From Siphlonurus alternatus (lineage: Eukaryota; Arthropoda; Insecta; Ephemeroptera; Siphlonuridae): 64,000 nt of DNA. Position 1 is the first letter of the stretch. Each line of letters opens with the position of its first letter. Positions 48,767-61,309 of the stretch are shown piece after piece. The stretch spans positions 25,562,069-25,626,068 of the forward strand of contig OX463788.1 of NCBI GenBank assembly GCA_949825025.1, given 5' to 3'. The notes beneath the pieces were generated by a model. That model ran no database searches. It was given only the letters and a program-made list of their open reading frames with translations, and was not told the DNA's origin. Both the position numbers and the translations under genes were made by a program.

Positions 48767-51700
48767 CTACCTGCGCGGCGACTGGAAACTGTCCGAGGAG
48801 TGGCGCTCATTCTCGACCTGGTGCTCGATTTCGTCAGGAGCATTGATGTGTTCGTGGATTGATTCTGGGCTGCCTGTGACGGGCGAGTTGTGGTGCAGCG
48901 GCACGGGGCGTACCGTCGAGCTGCCCGAGGCGGTCGACATGTTGTCGTATCGCACGGGTGAAAGGTGTCGATTCGCCACAGGTTGTGCGCGACGTCTTCC
49001 ACGACGATGCCGCTGTGGTGCCGCTGGATCCATCTATAGCAGCCAGGAATTGTATTACTAAAAGGAAGTAAAATATCCCATTTACTTCCTGCGCATGAAC
49101 TACCGCGGCAATAATAAATAACAATGTTTTCGTTTTACTTTCTCAAACTGCGTGCGTGAGAATGTATAATGTTTAATCATTAGGCTTTTACAATATTCCT
49201 TTTCAATAACGTTATTTGCAATTCACAATCTGCGATAAATTGACATACTGCATGCAAACACGTATGAAATACAACTTGCTCTGTGATTTCTGTTGTTTTC
49301 ATACATAATATTCTTTTATTATTATTATTTAAAAATAAAATAAAAGATTAAAAAGCGAAGCCCCATATATGATTTAATAAAAAAGCTTTCACTCATATTT
49401 TATAGTAATTACACGTACTTAAAAACTTCTAAAAATTATGGAAATCCAGGAAATGTACAAAACTGTACCCCCTCCCCCCTCCCCTCTGTCTTCGCTCTCT
49501 CTGTCCATTTTATTCACCGATAAAATTAATAATTAATCCACATGAATAACCCTTCTATTCTGCTCCATCTACCCCGGGGTCAACATAATCTCTCACGAGC
49601 TATAACAAGACCTATATCAAGGTCTTCTATATGAAAATTTCTTACCCTCGAATTTAAATGCTTCTTATACTTTTGAGTTGTTTTACCGATAATCACAGGA
49701 ATAACAGCATTAATTGGAATATCTCTTTTTTCACAGTATATTATACTTAAAAAAAATCATCATTATCATTTAAACTCGCAATTGCTTTTATAGGAGACTA
49801 TAGAACCAGAAACTATTTTGATTCTGTATTTAAAATCTCTTTTGTCGTTTTTAAATAAATACAACATATTATCAAAGTACCAATTTGGATTTAGACCTGG
49901 GTTATGTACAGAGACAGCAATATTTCACATGGTAAACGGAATTTTAAATGATATATTATTAATGATAAAAATAAGACAGCTGGAATATTTCTGGATCTGA
50001 CCAAGGCTTTTGATTACGTTGACCATAATATCTTGCTATCTAAACTCAATAAGTATGGTATTCGAGGTAATTGTCTTAGTTGGATCAAGTCCTTTCTTGT
50101 AAATAGAGAGTGTTTTGTCTCAATTTTATCACAGGACAAATTAAGCGTTAGACAAGAATATAAATCAGAATGTAAGAGGGTTAACTGTGGAGTTCCACAG
50201 GGATCTGTGTTGGGTCCATTATTGTTTTTATTGCATGTTAATGACCTGCCTGAGTTTTGTTTATCACTTGGTGTTTCCCCAATATTTTATGCTGATGACT
50301 CAAATGTTCGAATCTCTGCCCATGATAATTTTAACTTGGCAGAGAAAATAAACTGTATTCTCCCAAAGTTAGACAAATGGTTTCAGTATAATGGTTTGGC
50401 ACTAAATGGGAAAAAGACAGAAGTAGTTGTTTTTAATACTGTTCAGAATAAAGATTTGTTTACACAGGATATAAATATAAATAATGAAACAGTGAATACA
50501 ACGGAGGGTACAAAATTTCTTGGAGTTCATGTGGATTGTAATCTAAAATGGGCAAAGCACATTAGGGGCATACAAATGAGATTAGCATCCGTTATATATG
50601 GAATTAATGAACTGAAATTTGCCTGTGATGTGAAATGTTTGAAGATATTGTATTATGCAAACTTCCATTCCATTTTGAAGTATGGGGTTATTATGTGGGG
50701 TAATTCTACTGACTCAAGAAAGATTTTTATTTTGCAAAAAAGGGTAATTCGAACAATGTTAAACTTACCCTACCGTGAATCATGTAAAAAACATTTTCAA
50801 TCTCATTGTATTCTCACATTACCATGCATTTTTATTTTAGAGTGTGTTTGTTTTGTTAAGAGTAATTTTGATATTTTTCATAAGGAGAAAGTCCATGACC
50901 ATAATACTAGGAATTTAAATAGTACTATATTACCTCCAAAAAGCAGACTTAATCTTTTAGACAAAGGTCCTATGTGCTCATGTATTAAAATCTACAATAA
51001 ACTTCCTGTTTCATTAAAAGATATCTACACATATATAGAATTTAAAAACGCTGTAAAATTGTTTCTTAATAAGTATTGTTTTTATAGTGTAGATGAATAT
51101 TTGAATGCTAAATTTTGACAGATTTGGATGTGTAAAAATTTTTTTTTTCTTGTTTTTTTTGTGTGTGTGTTAATATATTCTTTGTTCTAAAATGACGCGT
51201 CTTACCCATGCATGATACCATGTATTTTATGTGTGTACCTTGTATTTGGAATGAGATAAAATAAATAATTTGAATTTGATAGCCAAATTGCGACATTATA
51301 CATGACAATTTTTCTAACAAAATATATGTATAATAAGCTCTATTTTTTTCACTCCTTTGTCATCGTGCTAATCCTTTAGCATTTGGTCTTGTTCATAAAT
51401 TTTATGATGAACGTGACCGGAAAATCTTCAAGAACAATTGGTTTCTTCATTACCCCACTGTTGATGTTACGCTCCGGGTCCAAACGATGCGCTGCCTCTG
51501 AGCAGTAAATGTGTGTGTGGTAGTGTGGAGCAGCCCCCGCCGACTCCGTCCCTTGCCCGTGGTTCACGTTACGCAAGGGGGCTGCAGGGCAGCGATGGTC
51601 GCGTTGTCGTGTCACTGGAGTAACAGGTGAAGGCGAGGGTGGCGGAGGTGGTCCTTGGCCAGCGGCTGGACTCGCAGGTGGTGTCTGAGATAGGCGACGG

Positions 51701-54700
51701 AGGAGGCAACATAGTGCGACAGTGGCCAGAACGAGAAGCCAGCCGCTCAGCAGAGCGCTAACCAAGCAACAGCCAGCGTTGTTACTCATCGTGGACTCGT
51801 CTGCACAACACAACAAAGCACTCGATCAGCCAAGTACACTCTGATGTAATACTGTATGTGGTTCGAAACGTAGAGCATTTTTTCGTAAGACATTTAAACG
51901 CACACAATTGTGTCTAGCAAAGGCATATCTTTATTAGCTGGTGCTCATGCAATTAATACATAAATTAGCAGTCAACAAAATGTTCATTGAATTACAACAT
52001 TTAATCATAATTACATATTATATTTCCATTGTGTTTTCCTTCTATTAAATCCTATTAAATCAAATAATCATGGTAATGTAAAATAAGTTCAAATGTTTAT
52101 AAATCATTAAATAAGAAACAAAAACACCGATGTCCATTGTCTGAAAGAGAAAGAGTGTGCTGTACAATCGTCTTATATAATTATAGAAGGAAACATGAAT
52201 TTTTCCCAAATTCTACTTCTATTAAAAAATATATTATTAAATATATATATATTTTTTTTTAATTATTAATTGTTCGTATATGTTATATAGTTATTTCCAA
52301 GGTAGCTATTTTATTTAGTAATTTCATTTTTCCTTTAGGAATTTTCTTGCATACAATTTTAATACTTTGTGAAATGAATAAATGAACTGATGCATTTTAA
52401 AGTAACAAATTTTATTGCTGTTCCTAAGAAATAAATTGTGATATGCTAAAACCGGAAAAAGAATCTTTACAAAGATGAAAATAGTAAGAGTGAGACTTGA
52501 AGGTTTAAAATTTTGCAAAACTTATGAAACTCATATTTTACCATGTATAAATTCTGACAGGGCAGAATTGACTTTGCTGTCTGATTGTTTATTATTCAAT
52601 TACCATTACACGTAATAATTTCTGGTAAAAGTCTAAAGTTGCAAATTAATTGTGTGTATCCGTGATCACCATTGAATAACTAAATAGCTATTCAATGATG
52701 ATAACGATATAAACGATATTATGGATGATGGAATATAATCACCTACTATTTTTCATTGAAATTTTCCTATTATAATCCAGCAGGCCAATTTTCTCTAAAC
52801 TTCCTAGGAAAATTTCTAAAATATCTTATAGAGTAAAGAATAAGTATTTAAAAAAAAAATCGGAACAGTAAAAGTAAAAACAGAATACAATATTCTCACA
52901 TGGCAATAGAGGGAAGTGGGGGTTATAGGGCAGGGTCGGCGGGGAGAACTAAAAAGGCGTAAAATGACGGAAGCATTCATATTTTTGTTAAGTCAGGAAA
53001 GCAGCAAACAACGAAAAAAAAAATCAAATGCGTACAATCTAATTGGGGAATGGCTGCAGGAAGTGGGAGTTGCAGGTTGTGAGAAATGACGAAAAATTAG
53101 ACGTACAGTACATTAGCGACGAAACGATCGAAAACATTTACAAAAAGGTTAAAAAATACCCAAAACCAGAAAATTTGTCAATTTTTTTCCAATACAGTCA
53201 AATTAATGTAATATTCCCTCCAGAAGTAGCCGGAAGCGTCAAGTTTGTGGTCATTCCGTTTGTAATTAAATTTTGAAACTTCGCAGAGGGGTTTGTGGTT
53301 GAAAGTTTGACACACATGAGAAATTACAACGCTGAAATATTAGTAAAAATAGATCAGAAATCCAACACTTCCGGCTATTTCCGGAAGGAAAATAATATAA
53401 ATTTGACTGCTGCAGTTGCCAATAATATTTTTATTTCATTGTTATTAATCAATATAAACAATTCTGCATAAAATCTGATAAAATGGAAAACATCGATAAT
53501 CATTATAGCTATTATAGAATTTATAGATTAATTACTTTAGTCAAATGGGACATATAATTAATTCTGCATATATATAACTTTAACAGTCCTGCGTGCGTAT
53601 GCATAGTTTTATTGAAAAACACATGAATAACGAACAGTAGAATCGATTAATATTCCATTTTGATTCTTGAATATATTAAAAATATATATATATACATGGT
53701 AAATTATATGGTTCTGCACAACGAAACAAAAATACAATGAACATAGCAAAAAAAAAAATAGCTTACCGCGACTAGCTAGGCCTCCAAAGTTGTATTTTGG
53801 ACTTTCACAGATCTCATCCTCCAATTTTAAGCAATTAATATAATGAAATATTTTGAAATTTGAACCAAAATAGCAGTGAAAAAAATAAACAAGCTAATTG
53901 AGCACATTCACCAGCTCCCACGACGATCCGTTCACCACGCCGCTCACGATGAACTGACGCGCTTATCACCATTACCAACTCATATAAGACACAGTAGCGG
54001 CGGGGCGAACAATATATGACAAACGAGGAACTGCAGAAGGAAAATAGACAAATAAAACGTAATAACATGCAAATTCTTTCAAATTGCAAATTTCGTGAAC
54101 GGAACGATTCCGATTATGCTCGTTACGTCACCGATTATGGAAGTATATATTGTATATTGACATTATTTGTTAATTAATTTTAAAAGCTTGAGAAGTTGCG
54201 AATGTGAACTATGAATATGAAAGCAAGCAAACTTGCAGGTTTGGTACATGAATATTAAAGAAGAGGAAGTTTTACGGGTAATTGCTTACTTAATGATTCA
54301 CATACCCGAGGTCATGCAATCAAGACGTCAATAAATCCAGTCAAAGAAGAATAGAAATTCAATTTGACTGTAATATATTTTTATAGAGTATAACTGAACA
54401 ATCTCTGTAACTTCTGATATTCTCTAGCTAGTTCACACTTGTGTAGAGAAGCTCAATTTTACAAAACTTGTCAAGCATACACAACTTTTACAATTCATGT
54501 TTTAATTTGCATCGCCTCAGAATTTAAAGAATGTATGAATCGAATTTTCTACAAAACCTTAAAACCTTAACCAGAAAAAAAAATGAGGCCATACATTTAA
54601 ATTTAGGCTGTTGATGACTCGTCTTATCCCGAGGTCATGGATTTGAGCGATTGCTAGATAGTTTTTATTTTTAATTATTCAAACTCACACGAACAGATTA

Positions 54701-54955
54701 TGCATTCATTGAACTGTGCTTTGAATTCAAACAGTTTCAATTACATAAAAAAAATATTTCAAACAACTGATTACATAAATCAAAATTCAGCTTTGAGAAA
54801 AAAAACTCAACTAAAATGTTTACAGACTTGCCAAGAGGAAATAATGATGCATTATTACCTGTGAGAAGAAGAGGTGCGTTGTCACAAAAGTTCGCTGCGT
54901 TGGTCCACAGTGTGATGAAGATATCCGCGATGCGGTGAGGCTGACCAGGCATCAT
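48767..54955 (-). CDS. Unrecognised single-pass membrane protein, five phase-consistent exons
   Basis: I do not recognise this gene. On the minus strand, exons 54955-54859, 53961-53912, 53818-53767, 51800-51454 and 49033-48767 have GT donors and AG acceptors and join in one frame of about 270 aa. The pieces read MPGQPHRIADIFITLWTNAA, then RQFIVSGVVNGSSWEL, then DEICESPKYNFGGLASR, then DESTMSNNAGCC followed by one hydrophobic helix (ALLSGWLLVLATVALCCLL), a Pro/Ser-rich tail (PPPPPSPSPVTPVTR) and a last exon ending SSDSFQSPRR. No signal peptide is visible and the true 5' end is uncertain; a GC-richer 5' region lies at about 55140-55330. The exons have higher GC at third positions than the surrounding DNA. 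The acceptors of exons 53961 and 53818 have weak pyrimidine tracts. The 51800-51454 exon is the safest call. Confidence 0.45.
49800..51283 (+). pseudogene. 5'-truncated LINE with mostly intact reverse transcriptase
   Basis: Reads SKYQFGFRPGLCTETAIFHM, then after a frameshift at about 49970 TAGIFLDLTKAFDYVDHNIL, followed by one long frame (to 51118): NCGVPQGSVLGPLLFLLHVN, an intact catalytic FYADDSNV (50288), WFQYNGLALNGKKTE, GTKFLGVHVDCNLKWAKHI and a C-terminal HDHNTRNLN...GPMCSCIKIYNKLP. This is a Jockey-superfamily non-LTR enzyme without its endonuclease. The 3' UTR ends near gaataaataatttgaatttg (51281). It lies in an intron of the minus-strand gene, opposite in orientation. Confidence 0.85.
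51850..53740. other. Intron of the minus-strand gene, nothing recognised
   Basis: AT-rich. The one frame of note, 53043-53276 (+), has no recognisable motif and no splice context. Confidence 0.4.
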
Positions 54956-55345
54956 TTACGTCAAGCACATGCACATGTTGAATTTAATCTCACCTGTGAT
55001 CTCACGATTTTCTGTGTAACCGTACGTTACACTTAATTAAATAACAATATTTACGAAAAACTAAAAGAAAAAAATCCCAAAACTAAAAATCGAGAAAACA
55101 GCTTACTTAGAGAATAGCTTACTCAACATGTTTGAGTGTTTGTCGGGCAGGTATGCCTAGAGATGACGCAAGAAGAGGCACTGTGAACTTGACTAGATCT
55201 CAACTTTGACTTGACTGAGCGAGCATGCCGGCGCACCAAGACAGCGAACGTTCCCCACCATAACCTCACCTAATCTACCTGCTGGCGTGCGCGTGCGCTG
55301 ATACAAGCTGAAGTCGACCCTGCCCTGTGATATGCGGTACCGTAT

Positions 55346-55346
55346 C

Positions 55347-55386
<40 letters not shown>
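55346..55386. repeat. (AT)n microsatellite
   Basis: AT dinucleotide array, just outside the putative 5' region of the minus-strand gene. Confidence 0.9.
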
Positions 55387-55390
<4 letters not shown>

Positions 55391-55714
55391 ATTCAAAAAA
55401 CTAGAAGTTTTTGTATTTTATCCAATAAATAGATCTAACTTTCGGAATGTTGTGACTGATCTGCATGGGGATAAACGCATGCGTGTCATAAAGTCTTCTC
55501 GTGAAAAACAATATTTATAATAAACTTAATCGAAGTAAACCCCTCATAATCATATATTATATTTATAAACTAGCAACATACACAACCTCTGTTTATTGAT
55601 AAACAATGTGGATACAAAATTATACACTTTCTTATTATTGCAGTCATTATATAATTTTATTACACGTCATCGAGTTATATAGTAGGAAAGGGTGCATGCA
55701 ATTTACCAGGTAAA

Positions 55715-57966
55715 AATTCTGCTCCCGGCCCGGATGGCATTACTCGTCGCTTTACTACGTCATTCTCCGCCACGTCTCTTAGCAAACCTTCTAACACTTT
55801 ATTCAGCATGTTTTATTTTCAGTTATTTTCCAAGAGTATGGAAAATTACAAATATTGTTATGATTCCTAAAAAGGGCAATAACTTAAATAATCCCAATAA
55901 TTATAGGCCAATTTCCTTAATAAATGTTATTGGAAAAATATTTGAACTAATTACCAAAACTCGATTTAAGAGAATTACAGAAAAATTACTTCCCCAATCA
56001 CAATCAGGATTTAGAGCCGGACGCAGCACTACTGACCCACTTGTAAAACTGATAACAACAATAACTTCTGCTTTCAATAAAGCCATGTGCTGCTTGGCTA
56101 TATTTCTTGATATAGAAAAGGCATTTGATAAGGTCTAGCACAATGGCTTACTGTACAAACTAAATGAATTCAAATTTTCACCACGCTCTATCAAACTGAT
56201 TCAATCTTTTTTAACAAACAGATCGTGTAGAGTAAAAATTGGAGATAACTTTTCAAACCAGTTTTTTCACCCCTAGCAGGGGTTCCTCAGGGTAGTACAT
56301 TATCTACATAATACATTAGTACATTATCTCCGGATCTTCTTTACAGCTGTGATCTTCCTCAACCTAGTGGTAATAACGTCAACTCTGAACAATTCGCCGA
56401 CGATATTGCTAATTTGGCCACTGCTTTTTCTTCAGCCATAGCTAGTAAACTCTTACAGTGTTTTATTAATATTCAAGAATTTTGGATGAAATAATGGAGG
56501 ATTCTCCCCAATCCTGAAAAAACTCAACTCATACTTTTTCGTCATAGACACTGCTCCAGACGACGAATCCAGCAACTAAAAGATATAAAAAATAAACTGT
56601 GGAATATCAGAGTTCAGCTTAGCCCTACTGCAAAATATCTAGGTATTACTCTGAACCGCACTCTGCTCTGAACTTTACATCTAGTCTCCGTCACATGCTC
56701 TCTCAGTGTCGTAAAAGATTCAATCTTTTAATTCTTTTAAGAGGCAAGCTACGTGGCTGTGCTCCCAAAACTTTATTACATACATATAAAATGTTCATTA
56801 GACCAATAATGGACTATCAATCATGCTTTACTGCCATCATGCCACGGCATATGCAAGAGCGCTTGTTTCAGATGGAAAGAAGATTTTTGCGGCGCATTCA
56901 CAGGTTGCCACCCGAGACAGAAAACGAGGCGGTGTATCGTCTCACACGAGCTGAGCCGCTGGCCGCCAGGCTAGCTAGACTTCGCGCGCGCTATGTGTAC
57001 AAGGTCGTCATGCAGGAGCGCCAGCCCATGCTTGAGTACTTGAGCGCTGCGGCCCCATCGCACCGCAATTTTCCTCTCTACAAGTATCCTCACCCACCAT
57101 CTACGTTATCTCTTATCGCTCACCTAGAATTCCCTGACCTAGCAACACCTCTATCAACTCCTATATTTCCTCCTTACTTGCTACCCGATTACCTTTATTT
57201 GTCTAATGTTTAATAAACATCAGTTGTGATATTTTTATTCAATATATGTAACTTCAGTATTATTATAATTATTTCAATAATTTTAAACATTTTATTTTTT
57301 TAACAATCTTTTAATCAATATATGTTACGTAATTAATATATAAGTCATAAATTTCTTCTGTTAACAATATAAGTTTCGTTAGTATTATATTTATCTTTAA
57401 AAATAATTATTTTTAGTATCATAAAATTAGTACAAAATTTAAAATTCTAGTAAAAAATAAATTTTTAGTCAAATTCATATTAACTTACTTGTTAGTAATC
57501 TTGGGTGCAATTCACGAAGCAGTCAGCTAGGTTTCTAACCACGTTTACCTTAACCACGTTTAACTATATACGTGTTTAACGTATTAAATCACCTAGTTAA
57601 ACGTGGTTAAGCTAAACGTGGTTAGAAATCTGGTTAACTGCTTCGTGAATCGCACCCCTTACTGTTATGTTATATAAACTATTTCTTGTCAACAAAAATT
57701 CTAAAGTCTTTCTGTTTCAGATAATGTACATCCCAGTGCCAAATTGTTAACTTCTTCAACCATTATATATTGTAAATTATTATGTATTAGAGCCTTAGGT
57801 ATCCAATTATTTATGTACTTCAATTTAACATGTTAAAGTATTATAATTCATGTATTCAAATAACAAATATTTTCATTAACTATGTAAAATTCTATGGCTA
57901 AAGAGGGATTAAATTCCCTAAATAGCCTCAGCCCTTGAGGCTGAATGTACAATGAATAAATAATAC
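55715..57966 (+). pseudogene. Decayed Jockey-like LINE with a MITE in its 3' part
   Basis: NSAPGPDGITR at 55717, then in another frame VWKITNIVMIPKKGNNL, NNYRPISLINVIGKIFE, SQSGFRAGRSTTDPLV, CLAIFLDIEKAFDKV and a stop at 56136. PLAGVPQGST follows at about 56270, next to a local duplication of acattatct, and then EQFADDIANLA (56393), KTQLILFRHRH and KYLGITLN. The C-terminal frame (56695-57213) includes CRKRFNLL and LLHTYKMFIRPIMDYQ. Multiple stops and frameshifts. A LINE-type 3' end (cagcccttgaggctgaatgt, then aataaataa) is at 57925-57966, with MITE G copy 3 inserted between it and the coding part. Confidence 0.82.
57503..57657. mobile_element. MITE family G (copy 3), nested in LINE
   Basis: gggtgcaattcacgaagcag pairs with ctgcttcgtgaatcgcaccc. 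Inner arms pair aaccacgtttaactatat-type sequence with agttaaacgtggttaagc. The best-preserved copy of the family. Confidence 0.8.
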
Positions 57967-58731
57967 CAGGTTTCAAGCGAAAAAGACAAACATGTCTTTG
58001 CCCTCTGCAATCCTGCTTACATAATTTTGATATACAGAGAGACCAGAAGATCCTTGCTTGCTCATATATGCTTATAAGTGGACATAATATATAAGCCGAG
58101 CGTTTCTACTCTGATATGATAGTGAAACATAAAGTATAGTTAAAAAAAGTACTTTAATATAGGCCCGGCTGTGTGGGGATGAAGGGCACATTATTATCCC
58201 TCATAATTTATCGAACTTAATTAAGAGAGAATGACTGCCAATGTATTTGTATTTTGTTTTGTTTTTAAGCGATGTCATATTAAATATACTTAAATTCTCG
58301 AATGCTGTACTGCCTCTCTGCCTTTGCTGCATATGAATTTCAGTTTAATACTTTAATATGCCATATAAGATACATTATACCCGTATTCCCATATAAAACT
58401 CACATTGTCAGTCAACAAAATAATGGAGATATGGTAATGTTCTATACATGCAGATAGCTGCAGAAAGCACAAAATGAGATTTGAGACTACCGGATGCAAG
58501 ACTAGACAACTATGACTATATGGACTTAAATTTGCTGATAAGTTTATTTTCAAGGATTTAGATGGATTTAGATAAGAAAAATATAATTCATAATAAAGTA
58601 TTTGTTTGGTTTTACATATCATGTATGCAAATTAACTCATCATAGTGTAAGATTTTACAGTTAATTAAAGCACTAAATGAAAAATCATCTCATTCAAACT
58701 ACATACTCATAATATATTATACTGTATATAT
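57967..58731. other. No gene seen
   Basis: AT-rich sequence between the LINE 3' end and MITE H. The minus-strand frame at 58353-58622 shows no motif or splice support. Confidence 0.5.
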
Positions 58732-59016
58732 CAAAGTCTTCTGCTCGTTTTTAGTAAACAAAGTATTGTTGTGTAATGTCTGTCGCGTGAAAGGAAAAAC
58801 ATGGGACGGTTGTTGATTTACATGTTAACTTATGGAAAATGGCCGTTAATTATGAAGTTGACACCGTTGCCTAGCGCCAACAATGCCATTACGTTCTCTG
58901 CTCTGGTGGCAAAATTAGGCACTACGTCGTCCCATGTTTAACAATGAAAAAAGCTTCATGCGACAGACATTATAAACAATGGTTTGTTACAACCATTGTG
59001 CGAGTAGAAGACTTTG
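58732..59016. mobile_element. MITE family H
   Basis: Ends caaagtcttctgctcg and cgagtagaagactttg are inverted. Inner arms pair aatgtctgtcgcgtg with catgcgacagacatt and aacatgggacg with cgtcccatgtt. Non-coding. Confidence 0.7.
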
Positions 59017-59204
59017 GTATATATTATATAAATATATAGCATGCATGGATATATAATGACAGCTGTAATTTAATAACACATATTTAAAACTTGTGCATTA
59101 TTAATTTATGAATGACGTACTTTCTTTTTTTAGCGGTTCCTGATTCTATCTCCCTACTTACTTGCCTACTTTTTATAAACTAGCTTATATTAATATTGTA
59201 GGTC

Positions 59205-59700
59205 TAGGGGGAGTTCATTTGCGACGGTTCGCTGACCAAGCGGCGCGACTTGCGCTCTTTCTGGAGCCGCCTCGCTGAGGCAACATCACCATCCTGCATA
59301 TGACGTCTTACAGTTGTTTTAGAAACAAATTTATTTGTTGCAGTTGATTTAAGTTTGTGCTAGATCAATTTGCGATTCTGTTTTGTGTTTTTATCATAAA
59401 TTTTATTTTATTTATAGATGCAGGTAAGTAATGTAAAAAAATACATAGTTTATTTCTTTTTCATCACACACCTATGTTGTGACTTTTTCTGCAGACAGTG
59501 CCACGGTTGGTGCATTTGCAGCCACCCACCAGCCGGTGCGGAAGAGAGTCACCACAGTGTCAGGAGAACCACACATCGACGTTCACCGTTCGCTCCTCCT
59601 GAGCAAATTATGCCTTTGTACTGGAACAAGTCAAAACCACTCACAAATAATAGTGATAAAATTTCAGAGAAGCCACAATAATGTCACGTATTCTGCCTTC
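59205..59700 (+). other. Exon-like GC-richer segments, gene unresolved
   Basis: Two pieces look coding. At 59210-59310 the plus strand reads GEFICDGSLTKRRDLRSFWS then RLAEATSPSCI and a stop, after a possible AG acceptor; the opposite strand is also open (ASARRLQKERKSRR). At 59495 a clear acceptor (ctttttctgcag) opens a segment with all three plus frames open for over 100 bases, for example SATVGAFAATHQPVRKRVT or, in another frame, APPEQIMPLYWNKSKPL and a stop near 59681. A possible 6-nt exon ATGCAG with GTAAGT donor is at 59418-59423. No family was recognised and the frame is undecided. Confidence 0.3.
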
Positions 59701-59719
59701 CCTCACGAGCTATAATTGG

Positions 59720-59844
59720 ATTAGTTACGATTGGCCATCAAGTGCAGCACGCTGCCGTGAGTCTGAGCTTGAGTACCAGTTCCTTCCTGTGCTGCTCTGT
59801 GCGATAAGTTGACGACAGTTACTCCTCTCCCCGCAGACCACCAG
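59720..59844 (+). other. Possible non-coding first exon of the Ly6-type gene
   Basis: GC-richer sequence ending accaccag with donor GTAATT at 59845. The downstream Ly6 exon starts with an acceptor and 5' UTR (63782-63802), so it needs an upstream non-coding exon, and this is the best candidate seen. Purely positional evidence. Confidence 0.28.
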
Positions 59845-60475
59845 GTAATTAAGTCACAATTTTACGCATATATGCGGATTTGATTATACAGTTGTGATAA
59901 GATGTAGTAGATTACCTATATACGAGTATACGAGACTGACGACTGACAGATGCAAAAAAAAAATACATATAATATATATATATATATATATCACATTTTC
60001 GGATCAGAGTTATTTTTTATTTTTTTTTCCCAATTTTGCTTTGCTTTGAATAGTAGTCTCATATTAATTATCGATACCCGATCGACTGCAACAAAAATTT
60101 CTTAACAGAATGTAATCATGAAATTCATGAACAAACAATCGTTATTAGCACTCGCCTCAAGGTAAGAGATCCTCATTTTCATTATTGTTGAATATCGCTG
60201 TAAGACAAATAAAGGGATTGAATAGAATTCGAATTCATCATATTGTCAAAATATAAATTCACGCTACAAATAATGCACACATCAAATATTGCTTGTTCAT
60301 TGGCAATTCCTTTTTTATACTTTTATTTCTAGTTTCATTCTTTTTTCTAGTTAAATGTGTAGGAAAATGGTCACACACACAAAGAAAAACAATGTGTTTA
60401 AATAAATGAAACTGCAGCGCTTCGTCATATTTGTTGAACGTTAATGTATGTGTCAAACAGATATTGTCGGAAATA

Positions 60476-60912
60476 AGGTGCTTTTCCATGGAGCGATGCG
60501 GGGCTAATCCTCTATTAAATAGGGTATAATCAATCACTCCAATCACTCGTTACAAAACAAAACAAAAACAAAAAAAAAAAAATTTGAAATTTGTTAACAA
60601 CAAGCAAAAAAAAAAAAAACCCTTTTAACCAATAGGAGGGCGTTTCCCCTAACAATAGGAATTAACCCTGGAGTGCTGTCGAGCGGAGCTTGATGGGGCG
60701 AGCAAAGCGCACTTTCACAGTAAAATCGTATGGAAGCCACGTTTGTGAGGAAAAATCGCGGCACGATTAAATCGCTGCGGAAAAAGCGATTTTTTTTTCT
60801 AGCCGATATGACTGCCATATGGTTTTACTGCAAGTGCGCTTTTCTCGACCCCACCCCCTTCCTCCACACACCACACCAGTATACAGTCGTAGATGCAATG
60901 GAAAAGCATCTT
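60476..60912. mobile_element. Palindromic MITE, family K (copy 2)
   Basis: Ends aaggtgcttttccatggagc and gcaatggaaaagcatctt. The centre (60740-60800) pairs gaggaaaaatcgcggcacga with its inverse and resembles the 27765-28002 centre (gattaaatcgc, actgccatatg). The two halves have different inserted sequence. Confidence 0.55.
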
Positions 60913-60959
60913 TAAGATTCTTCATTGTCAGCGATTCGCGTGGCTTCGCAGTCGCTGAG

Positions 60960-61260
60960 CAAGTGGAACGCAGCGATGAAAATTAAATTGTCTTATCTCG
61001 AACATAGGCTTTGTTTCCTTACACTTTAACCATGGGCGAGTTGACGAATGAAAGAAAGTTGGGTGTACTGTACAAAAGTGGCTTTTGGCTCGGCGTGCCA
61101 GATCTCACAAGGCCAGCTGCATGTCTGCATGGGCGTGCCACCGTACCACACATTTACTTGCACGCTTGACTGTCGCGCACTGTGATCATGCAGGCGCACG
61201 ATGACTCTCAAGTACAGTTCTTACAGTAACGAAATTCAACAAGAAAATTAACCCATTTTG
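60960..61260. other. GC-richer stretch, possible exon on either strand, undecided
   Basis: The minus strand is open for 61 codons (61211-61026: VRLHDHSARQ..., NVWYGGTPMQTCSWPCEIW). The plus strand has an ATG in good context at 61032 (accATGGGCGAG) open for 45 codons. Neither frame shows a recognised domain or a clear splice pair. Confidence 0.25.
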
Positions 61261-61309
61261 ATGTCTTTGCTAGCTGTAGGTCTGTTCGATTCAGAATAAA
61301 GAATCAAAT

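Noticed and set aside
53043..53276. Plus-strand 77-codon frame as a gene
   Set aside because: The frame lacks a normal ATG start at its listed beginning (TTG), shows no motif, and lies in an AT-rich intron with no splice context.
61026..61211. Confident exon of a known protein
   Set aside because: The peptide looks protein-like, but the opposite strand is also open with a good ATG, and no splice pair or domain decides between them.
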